In this document: piece after piece, positions 34,665 to 40,120 of the stretch | Numbering within the stretch: position 1 is the stretch's first letter | How the letters are laid out: each line of letters starts with the position of its first letter | Assembly: GCA_022826865.1 (NCBI GenBank) | Contig: JAJDUC010000076.1 | Coordinates: 1 to 40,120 of the forward strand | Reading direction: 5' to 3' | From: Anaerolineae bacterium | GTDB lineage: Bacteria; Chloroflexota; Anaerolineae; Aggregatilineales; Phototrophicaceae | DNA length: 40,120 nt | Translations under genes and position numbers: made by a program | The notes under the pieces: generated by a model | What the model was told of the DNA's origin: nothing | The model's database searches: none | What the model saw: the letters and a program-made list of their open reading frames with translations, nothing else

Positions 34665-35450
34665 TCAAGCGGTCAAGCGGCGCAATCGCTCGAGTACCGG
34701 CGATGACTCCGCCCGGATCAAGCCAACCGAATTGCTCATCAGCTCGGCATAGCGCAGCGTCAAATCCCGAACGGATGGCGCCGGCGCATAGGTCTGGATG
34801 CTGCTGCCTTGCTTGTGAGAGCTGGCAGCGCTGCCTTGTACGCCGCGCCGCACCGACAACTGTTGGCGCGCACGGTCAATCGCCGTCACGCGCAGGTATT
34901 CCCGGTCAATTCGCAGCAAATGACCGATTTGGAAGCGCGGACGCTGGCCATCATGATCCGCCGCCGCGGCGTCGCTGACAGCGATGACGGAGGCATCCGC
35001 CCGAAGCGCGCTCTGGCCAACGGCATCGCCGCTATCGCGCCAGGCGGTCGACCAGCGGTCATGCCAGCCCCAGACGCCGCTGACGCTGATGGCATCCCCG
35101 CGCCCGTCGCTCGAATTGAATGGCCCGTCATCATGACGCCGCAGGATGCTCGCCGGCGCGTCGCGATCGGCCGGCAGCAACCGAATCTCGGCAATTTCAA
35201 TGGCGCCGCCGCCATCGCTGATCGCGTGAAGCTCAAGCAAATCAGCGGGCAGGATCAACTCGCGCCGGTTGGCCGGGTTCAGCGAGATGGCGCGCCTCTC
35301 AACATGAGGGCAGAAACGCCGTCCGGTCAACGATTCAATCAGGTGGCTCGCTTCCTGCAGCGTTCGCATCAACTCGTCGTCATCGGCGCTATCCCGGTCG
35401 GCAAGATGCAAATGCCGGCGCAGATCGTGTAAAGTGGCAATTGTATACAT
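34665..35450 (-). CDS. Phage gp6-like head-tail connector protein
   Basis: This 261-aa protein's N-terminal helical domain TLHDLRRHLHLADRDSADDDELMRTL, with ASHLIESLTGRRFCP, is the gp6/HK97-connector pattern. It is followed by a strand-rich region (SVSGVWGWHDRW, HLLRIDREYLRVTAID, LSVRRGVQGSAASSH) seen in related phage connectors. Gp6-type proteins form a ring under the portal and join head to tail. There is no leader or membrane segment. It precedes the MFS-TipAS pair with a 105-base gap. Confidence 0.78.
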   Translation of the reverse strand: MYTIATLHDLRRHLHLADRDSADDDELMRTLQEASHLIESLTGRRFCPHVERRAISLNPANRRELILPADLLELHAISDGGGAIEIAEIRLLPADRDAPASILRRHDDGPFNSSDGRGDAISVSGVWGWHDRWSTAWRDSGDAVGQSALRADASVIAVSDAAAADHDGQRPRFQIGHLLRIDREYLRVTAIDRARQQLSVRRGVQGSAASSHKQGSSIQTYAPAPSVRDLTLRYAELMSNSVGLIRAESSPVLERLRRLTA

Positions 35451-35578
35451 GGTTTTCCTTTCCGTTCCTCTGAAATTTGCGGAGCGTATGCAGCGTCAAG
35501 CGCGCATCGCTGCGAAATCGCTGTCGCTAATCGCGCGCCCGTGCTAAGTTATGCTGAAAGAAATCGCGGTCAATCGCT

Positions 35579-35848
35579 TTGAGAATACTCGCCATTCAAC
35601 CCGAACAGTTTGACGCGCGCCGGCATCGCTTGCCGGTCGCCGGCGAGTTGCTCGTGCCCGGCGTGCAAGCTTGCGTCGGGTCGGATGGTGTCGTTTATGC
35701 GCTTAAAGAGGCGCTCCTGCCCGGCGGCGCCTGCGGCACGGTGGTGGAGTTATGCCGTCGGGGCGAGGCGGTCGAGGTGGCGCTGCATGCCGAGCAGCAG
35801 GATGATGGGGGTTTCTTCTTCCAAGCGCTCTGGGTGCTGGAGGGCTGA
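35579..35848 (+). CDS. Small rightward protein of unknown function
   Basis: This 89-aa frame runs against the surrounding leftward genes. Codons show the strong third-position G/C bias of real genes here, and the product (ELLVPGVQACVGSDGVVYAL, VVELCRRGEAVEVAL) looks like a compact beta protein. The start appears to be TTG at 35579, because an in-frame stop lies 8 codons upstream. No good ribosome binding site is seen. It is not recognised, and it could be a fragment of a larger lost gene. Confidence 0.45.
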   Translation: MRILAIQPEQFDARRHRLPVAGELLVPGVQACVGSDGVVYALKEALLPGGACGTVVELCRRGEAVEVALHAEQQDDGGFFFQALWVLEG

Positions 35849-35889
35849 GAAGCCGATGGGCAGGCTGCTAACATCACATCGGTACGAGA

Positions 35890-36243
35890 TTAAGCCACTA
35901 AGAATTCGCCGCGCGGTCCCGTGTGCTTTTCCTGCCTATCGGCTAAGCGCCCAAAATGCTCGCCAAGATTTACACTCAACTTACTGTCTAGCAGGCACGG
36001 CTCGGGAACATCAAGTCCATCTTCAAGCATGAAATAGATGAACTCAATTTTTAATTCATGGAGCAACGCGATTGCCTCTTCGGCGGTCTTGCCATGAGTA
36101 TGGCAACCTGGCAATTCAGGGATTAGCGCCACTTGAATTAACTCGTCGTCTGTCGTCTGATCAAGAAATGTCATCACCCGGTACGGACGATTTGCCAAGC
36201 GCTTGGCTTGCTGAAACAATTGTTTATCGCTTTGTTCAATCAT
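35890..36243 (-). CDS. hicB: HicB-family antitoxin
   Basis: This 117-aa protein has the partial RNase H-like HicB fold: LIQVALIPELPGCHTHGKTAEEAIALLHELKIEFI matches the classic 'VPELPGCxxxGxTxEEAxxxxxExI' pattern. The C-terminal 35 residues have no evident ribbon-helix-helix or HTH DNA-binding domain. Self-repression of the operon may therefore need another protein. GGAGG lies in the short gap after the HicA gene. It would neutralise the adjacent HicA mRNA interferase by direct binding. Confidence 0.82.
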   Translation of the reverse strand: MIEQSDKQLFQQAKRLANRPYRVMTFLDQTTDDELIQVALIPELPGCHTHGKTAEEAIALLHELKIEFIYFMLEDGLDVPEPCLLDSKLSVNLGEHFGRLADRQEKHTGPRGEFLVA

Positions 36244-36258
36244 TATGCGAATCCTCCA

Positions 36259-36528
36259 TTAGCCTTCAATATCGCAGGATGATTCTCGCATGGCAATGAG
36301 CGTGTCAATTAGCCCGATCGCGTTTCGTACACTGTAATTCGAAACGGCTCGACTGCGCTTCAATGTATCTCGCAACTGCGGATATTTTGGATGACTATAA
36401 TAATCGTGCTTCCGACCATGTTTCAATACAAATCCAAATCCTTCGTACAGTTTTTCCAAGTCTCGTCGCTTCCAGCCCGATGCAGATCGGCGCATCCGCT
36501 CAAGCATCTTTTCCGCTTTGCTAGGCAT
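36259..36528 (-). CDS. hicA: HicA-like mRNA interferase toxin
   Basis: This 89-aa, basic, dsRBD-like protein reads WKRRDLEKLYEGFGFVLKHGRKHDYYSHPKYPQ and ends LKRSRAVSNYSVRNAIGLID. The segment after GFxxxxxGxxH is where HicA toxins keep the catalytic His; here the block is KHGRKHDYYSHP. It is slightly longer than the 60-80 aa usual for HicA. Its ATG follows the DUF6941 stop with no gap, so translation is coupled to that gene. With HicB directly after it, this is a canonical toxin-first HicAB order. Confidence 0.75.
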   Translation of the reverse strand: MPSKAEKMLERMRRSASGWKRRDLEKLYEGFGFVLKHGRKHDYYSHPKYPQLRDTLKRSRAVSNYSVRNAIGLIDTLIAMRESSCDIEG

Positions 36529-36942
36529 TTATTCGCGACCGGCATTGTGCTTAACTACCTGAATAACAGTAGAATCTTGAAGCTCAGCATCATTGACCGT
36601 CACATAGAAGCAGTATTCTCCCGGATTCTCGAATGGCAAATCATTAAATTCGAAGAGCAAATTGCAATGCGGCGGTATCCCGTGTAGGCTTTCAGGCAAT
36701 TCAAATGCGCCTCGCATGGAAAAGATTGGATTGCCATCCTCATCGGTCAGGGTTACGGTTAAATCGTGAGGGTTCCTGCTGTCAGCGATTTCCCCTTCTA
36801 AAATTAGCGCAAGGCACATTCTTTTATGTTGAAAGGGAAATTCTTTCGCCTGTATCGTACGAAACGCCCCTAGAACATGAAACTTACCGGTGGAATGGTC
36901 AACAGTGGCGTAGTCGGCTGTAATCATCATAGGTATCTTCAC
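36529..36942 (-). CDS. DUF6941-family protein, first gene of a three-gene operon with HicAB
   Basis: This 137-aa protein is predicted to be a beta-sandwich. It opens MITADYATVDHSTGKFHVLGAF, goes on to FPFQHKRMCLALILEGEIA, and has a DGNPIFSMRGAFELPE strand. The pattern (an 'ADYATVD..GK..VLG.F' start, then a middle 'P..H....L...LE') is that of DUF6941, whose role is unknown. Its stop codon is immediately followed by the HicA start, a tight coupling that implies a shared job or co-inheritance. There is no membrane segment. Confidence 0.72.
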   Translation of the reverse strand: MKIPMMITADYATVDHSTGKFHVLGAFRTIQAKEFPFQHKRMCLALILEGEIADSRNPHDLTVTLTDEDGNPIFSMRGAFELPESLHGIPPHCNLLFEFNDLPFENPGEYCFYVTVNDAELQDSTVIQVVKHNAGRE

Positions 36943-37132
36943 GGCTGAATATACCTCACGATATCAGAGTCGCGTCAGAGTATATCACAAAAACATGGAC
37001 GGAGGCCGCCGCAGCTCCGCCGGTACTGTACCCATTTCGGTAGAAAGAATGAATGAATTGAAGCTGAGGAACTTGGTACTCGTTTCAAAAACTGCCTGAC
37101 CGCTATGCGAAGTCAAGTATGTAATGACAAGC
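36943..37132. other. Spacer between the DUF6941 operon and the Fn3-like gene
   Basis: No gene is seen. The right end leads into a terminator. The AT-rich left end (about 36943-36990) presumably holds the promoter for the leftward DUF6941-HicA-HicB operon, but no clear -10/-35 pair is evident. Confidence 0.45.
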
Positions 37133-37161
37133 AAAAAGACCGCTCTTGGAGCGGCCTTTTT
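37133..37161 (-). terminator. Bidirectional terminator after the Fn3-like gene
   Basis: The stem CCGCTC/GAGCGG with a TTG loop (37140-37154) is flanked by A5 on one side (TTTTT on the minus strand) and T5 on the other, so it can stop transcription both ways. It lies just beyond the stop at 37177 of the minus-strand gene. Confidence 0.8.
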
Positions 37162-37176
37162 GCTGCAAACTCGTCG

Positions 37177-38007
37177 CTAGATACAGCGAATTGTAGCCTT
37201 CTCCGAGTCCGGGCTTTTACCGCCTTGATTCATCACGGTGATGCCGAAGTCGTAATCGCGGTTGGCCGTCAAACCCGTTACGCGCCGCGGCTTGTTGCCA
37301 AGCACGTGCACATAGGTCTTGTTATTCGACGTCCCGCTTTCACGATACCAGAAATACCATGCCAGGACGGGTTTACCGACATAACTGTCCGGGATAGCGA
37401 CAGTTACGCCGCCGTTCTCCGCGCTAAGCGAAGGAGGAGGCGGCTCAGGCAGACGCTCCATTTGCGCCATTTGCCCGCCCTGGGCGATCCAAGCGTAGAC
37501 ATCATCCCGTTGGTCCTGCCCGGCGACAATCACGCGCAGGGCGCTTCCCGTGTAGACTCCCTCGGGACGCGGAGTGGAATCAAATCCGAGTCGATAAGAG
37601 TCCTCGAAAGTTTTACCGCTGTAAGGGATCTCGTACACCGTGTCCGTGGCTTCGACGTAGATGTAGATGGACTTGCCAGCCAAGATACCCGGGAGATTGC
37701 TCGACCATTGATCGCTTCCATTGCCAAAGAACTGCAAATAGGAAACGTTCTTGTCCGGCTTGCCTTGCGGTTGCCAGATCATCCCATAAAAGCGGATGAA
37801 GGCATCGACAACTCCGTCAGAATACAGCACCCAACGTCCACGTCGAGGCGTGGTGCCATGCAGCATATAGTGATCCTGGTCTGACACCTCCAGCGCCTTG
37901 AACGCATAATCGAGCAGCACCTGGGAGGTGAATTCCGCAGTCGCCCCAATGCGAAGCGACACTCCAATTTCCGTCAGCGCCTCAGCGACTGATTTCTCTG
38001 TTGTCAT
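37177..38007 (-). CDS. Fn3-like phage structural protein (putative decoration or tail protein)
   Basis: This 276-aa protein opens TTEKSVAEALTEIGVSLRIG, with a middle beta-rich domain (FIRFYGMIWQPQGKPDKNVS, KSIYIYVEATDTVYEIPYSG). Its C-terminal 80 residues look like a fibronectin-III or similar Ig-like domain (KPVLAWYFWYRESGTSNNKT, VTGLTANRDYDFGITVMNQGG). A proline linker (EPPPPSLS) separates the two parts. The ribosome binding site AAGGAG is strong, and its own promoter seems to lie 23 bases upstream. Its position directly after the capsid gene suggests a decoration or minor structural protein, but no phage family is recognised. Confidence 0.6.
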   Translation of the reverse strand: MTTEKSVAEALTEIGVSLRIGATAEFTSQVLLDYAFKALEVSDQDHYMLHGTTPRRGRWVLYSDGVVDAFIRFYGMIWQPQGKPDKNVSYLQFFGNGSDQWSSNLPGILAGKSIYIYVEATDTVYEIPYSGKTFEDSYRLGFDSTPRPEGVYTGSALRVIVAGQDQRDDVYAWIAQGGQMAQMERLPEPPPPSLSAENGGVTVAIPDSYVGKPVLAWYFWYRESGTSNNKTYVHVLGNKPRRVTGLTANRDYDFGITVMNQGGKSPDSEKATIRCI

Positions 38008-38029
38008 TGTTACTCTCCTTGTTTTGGCG

Positions 38030-38035
38030 ATTATA
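38030..38035 (-). promoter_or_regulatory. Possible -10 element before the Fn3-like gene
   Basis: TATAAT on the minus strand (ATTATA on plus) lies 23 bases ahead of the ATG at 38007, with AAGGAG between. The implied leader is short. No good -35 at standard spacing is visible. Confidence 0.4.
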
Positions 38036-38192
38036 GGTCTCGCTACATTTAACTCGCTGGCTTTTCAGTCAATCGGCGGCGATGCTTCCGCGCCGCCGCT
38101 AACTCCTGGCCAGAATGCGCGGGGGGCTGCCAGTTGCCAAACCCGCCCCCTCTTGTGTCGAGACGGTCAGCTGCAACCCGCCCACAGCTCGG

Positions 38193-39968
38193 CTACACCT
38201 TGATGTTGTACAGGCAGCTCGCCACATCTGCGTCGAAGCGCACAAAGGCCAGCCGCACCGTCGCTGTCAACTGATAACTGTCGTAGTACGACAAATATTC
38301 GACGCTGACCGCGATCTTGCGCCGGTAGCCCACATACCAGCCGGGCCGATACACACATAAGGCCTGGCCCTTCTCATTCGGTCCTTTCCCGACCTTGCCG
38401 TCCGCTTCCGTCAGCGGCATCTCGGCGGAGGCGAAAACCGGTATGCCATCCACGAAGCCGATCTGCCCGGTCTGCGCCGTCGCCAGCGGACCCGCCTTGT
38501 CCATCGTCAGGAACTCGCTGATGCCCAGCAGCGCGGCATAGGTCCCGCTATCCACCACCCAAGCCAAATCGGAGGGGCGGGCGGCATAGCGGCCCGGCAT
38601 CTTGAAGCGCGTCTCCCGCATCTTCGCCAGGGTCGGCGCCCCGCCCATGCTGACCGCGTTGGCGGATTTATCCACCAACGGGCTATGGCGCAAACCATTC
38701 AACGCCAGATACTTCGCTGTGCCGGCCGGCTTCGCATGGTCGCTGTTGATATTGCCCGTGGCTGCGGATGTGCTATCGCCGTTGAGCAGCACGTTGTCGA
38801 TGGCATCGGCGATGGCCCGCACCGCTTGTTCGCGATAGATGTTCAGCACCGGAATCACAGCGTCTTCCACCAGTTCGCTGCTGAAGCCGACTCGCAGCGC
38901 CAGCTTCCTGGCATTCAGCGTCACCTTGCCCGATCCCACCTTGCTATCGGGAATCGGATTGCCGCCGCCCAGCGTCAAATGCGCCTCGTCCTGCGTCTCC
39001 GGCACAAAATAAACCGTCGGATCCGTCCCCTCGATCGGCAGCTCAAAGGGATTGCTCGGCATCTCGATGCTCTGGAATAGCGGCAGAATCGTATTGTCCT
39101 GCCGCGCCCGGCGCCAAATCTGCTGGCTCCACAAGTCCGGCACCCATTCATCGCCGAAGCCGGTCTGCGCGCTATAAGCCAGCTCGTCCGCCTTCGTCGC
39201 TTTCAGCTTTCCCCGATTGACCTTGTCCGCCAGCGCGTTGGCATAGCGCTCGCTGACGCCGTGGAAGCTCTTGGCCGAACTCAAGAGCATATATCCGTGC
39301 AGCATGTCCATCGCGTCCAATGTATCGAACTCGCTGCCGACCGCGATCCGCCCCATTTTCAGGGCATCGCGCTCATCCGCCAGAGGCAGGCGCTTGCGCG
39401 GCGCCCCCATTTCTTCCGTCATTGCCTCTCCTTTCATTTCGTCTTCGCCATTACATGCGGCGTCTTTCTCGCCCAACCCCAGCCGCGCCATGTCCAAACC
39501 CAGGGCCTTGTACGCGCCCTTCAAGGTCTGCACATCCGTCAGCCGCGGCTCCGCCGGGGTCGGCGTCAGGCTGCCTTCTACTATCGGCCAGCGCTTGATC
39601 TGTCCATCTCCAGCCACTTGCGCCAGATGCGGAAGACTGCCCGACGACCAACTCAAAACGCCTTGATCCACCAGCCGCTGCACCGCCCTCACATAGCGTT
39701 TGCGCAGCTCCAACTGCGCCTCTGCCCAGAGCCCCGTCTCGTCCGGCTTCAATGTGTCGATGACGCCAATCACGGCCGCTTTCAAAGCGCCATCCAAACC
39801 ATGGTGATACAGCACCGGACGCCGTTCATACCAATCCAGCCCCACATCCGTCTCCGGCGTGAAGTACTCGCCTTGCAAATCACTCTGATGCCGCTCGCCC
39901 CATACCAGCAGATAACCGCCAATGCGCCCCGCCGCCGCGTCAACCATTTTCACCGTCTTGCTGTCCAT
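38193..39968 (-). CDS. HK97-family prohead protease-major capsid protein fusion
   Basis: This 591-aa protein has two phage functions in one chain. Residues 1-145 carry a U35/S78-type prohead protease: RIGGYLLVWGERHQSDLQGE, the catalytic-His region RPVLYHHGLDG (His55/56), VLSWSSGSLPH (catalytic Ser region) and EGSLTPTPAEP at its end. A linker follows (residues about 160-210, KGEAMTEEMGAPRKR). The rest is an HK97-fold capsid protein, with DEWVPDLWSQQIW, KLALRVGFSSELVEDAVIP and an E-loop/A-domain-like end (GQIGFVDGIPVFASAEMP). In most phages these are separate or the protease is cleaved off. GAAGGAG lies 7-8 bases before the ATG. Confidence 0.85.
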   Translation of the reverse strand: MDSKTVKMVDAAAGRIGGYLLVWGERHQSDLQGEYFTPETDVGLDWYERRPVLYHHGLDGALKAAVIGVIDTLKPDETGLWAEAQLELRKRYVRAVQRLVDQGVLSWSSGSLPHLAQVAGDGQIKRWPIVEGSLTPTPAEPRLTDVQTLKGAYKALGLDMARLGLGEKDAACNGEDEMKGEAMTEEMGAPRKRLPLADERDALKMGRIAVGSEFDTLDAMDMLHGYMLLSSAKSFHGVSERYANALADKVNRGKLKATKADELAYSAQTGFGDEWVPDLWSQQIWRRARQDNTILPLFQSIEMPSNPFELPIEGTDPTVYFVPETQDEAHLTLGGGNPIPDSKVGSGKVTLNARKLALRVGFSSELVEDAVIPVLNIYREQAVRAIADAIDNVLLNGDSTSAATGNINSDHAKPAGTAKYLALNGLRHSPLVDKSANAVSMGGAPTLAKMRETRFKMPGRYAARPSDLAWVVDSGTYAALLGISEFLTMDKAGPLATAQTGQIGFVDGIPVFASAEMPLTEADGKVGKGPNEKGQALCVYRPGWYVGYRRKIAVSVEYLSYYDSYQLTATVRLAFVRFDADVASCLYNIKV

Positions 39969-39983
39969 GCGCGCTCCTTCCCC

Positions 39984-40120
39984 TGTAGTGGTCCTAAATT
40001 ATTGGACACAATATTTCAGAATTTGAGGGATGGTTTCGTTTTAACCACTGCGCCTCGTATTCTGCCGGCGTCTGGTAGTCTAGGGCGCTATGAATGCGTT
40101 CGGTGTTGTAGACCACTTCG
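39984..40120 (-). mobile_element. IS3-family insertion sequence, right-hand part (truncated by window edge)
   Basis: TGTAGTGGTCCTAAATTATT at 39984 onward (continuing GGACA) is the TG-started terminal inverted repeat, with the TGGTCC and GGACA pattern common in IS3 elements. Transposase coding follows on the minus strand to the window edge. The IS end lies 15 bases from the ATG of the capsid fusion gene. Confidence 0.82.
39994..40120 (-). CDS. IS3-family transposase (OrfB integrase core), C-terminal end
   Basis: The minus-strand frame reads VVYNTERIHSALDYQTPAEY and then EAQWLKRNHPSNSEILCPII, with a stop (TAG) at 39994-39996. YNTERIHSALDYQTPAEY is the conserved C-terminal signature of IS3-family DDE transposases (YN..R.HSAL.Y.TP..Y). 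The catalytic DDE part lies beyond the window. Transcription runs toward the capsid gene, so read-through into it is possible. Confidence 0.9.
   Translation of the reverse strand, partial: EVVYNTERIHSALDYQTPAEYEAQWLKRNHPSNSEILCPII

Larger units (their letters stand above)
30690..39968 (-). mobile_element. Phage-derived structural gene cluster (incomplete prophage or domesticated particle locus)
   Basis: Five leftward genes encode virion-type proteins in head-to-tail order: protease-capsid fusion, Fn3-like protein, head-tail connector, tail-terminator-like protein and tail/baseplate-like protein. Terminase, portal, tape measure, integrase, lysis and regulatory genes are not present in the window. 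Interspersed are a DUF6941-HicA-HicB operon, an MFS-TipAS operon and a small rightward gene. The cluster begins at the end of an IS3-family element. No att-like direct repeats were found at the left border (30632-30690). Confidence 0.7.

Noticed and set aside
37105..37884. 259-aa plus-strand frame opposite the Fn3-like gene
   Set aside because: It runs through the bidirectional terminator and lacks a ribosome binding site. The minus-strand gene has a strong one.

Overview
The window looks like a chromosomal segment of a GC-rich, uncultured-type bacterium, most likely a Chloroflexota (Anaerolineae-like) lineage. This is inferred from the gene mix: an LLM-class oxidoreductase of the F420/FMN type, a group III-like phosphofructokinase with a lysine-rich insert, a YfhO-type membrane glycosyltransferase, a Uma2 nuclease, LivK-type binding proteins and DUF6941. 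No rRNA, tRNA or universal marker gene is present, so the phylum is not proven. Most genes are chromosomal and accessory-metabolic, and paralogue expansion and decay are frequent.

Bases 1-10837. A truncated leftward gene (possibly a transposase) sits at the left edge. Next come a CysM-like cysteine synthase facing a small cupin, a MogA-SDR pair, two coupled paralogous membrane-anchored proteins flanked by a duplicated, broken 3' end of the LLM oxidoreductase gene and by the intact gene, a kynureninase-like class V aminotransferase fold protein, and three tandem family 2 glycosyltransferase genes in units of about 1 kb.

Bases 10838-23674. A DUF1801 protein is translationally coupled to an alpha-helical repeat-like protein. 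A nucleoside hydrolase is followed by three tandem LivK-type substrate-binding proteins that share four cysteines and have no permease or ATPase genes nearby. Two inverted copies of a repeat bracket the middle binding protein. Then come ThpR, an MFS transporter, a small unknown, an HpcH/HpaI aldolase, phosphofructokinase, a Uma2 nuclease and TrmH.

Bases 23675-30631. An endonuclease/exonuclease/phosphatase protein is followed by a decayed isochorismatase-family gene, a two-gene surface-glycan operon (glycosyltransferase plus YfhO-like protein with a 4-base overlap), a VOC-fold protein and an MBL-fold hydrolase.

Bases 30690-40120. This is a leftward, phage-derived structural cluster: a prohead protease-major capsid fusion, an Fn3-like protein, a gp6-like head-tail connector, a tail-terminator-like protein and a tail/baseplate-like protein. 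No terminase, portal, tape measure, integrase or lysis gene is in view. Two non-structural cassettes lie inside it: DUF6941-HicA-HicB, and an MFS exporter paired with a stand-alone TipAS drug-binding domain. The end of an IS3-family element abuts the ribosome binding site of the capsid gene, so the cluster has probably been cut off from its upstream genes. It is either a decaying prophage or a domesticated particle locus.
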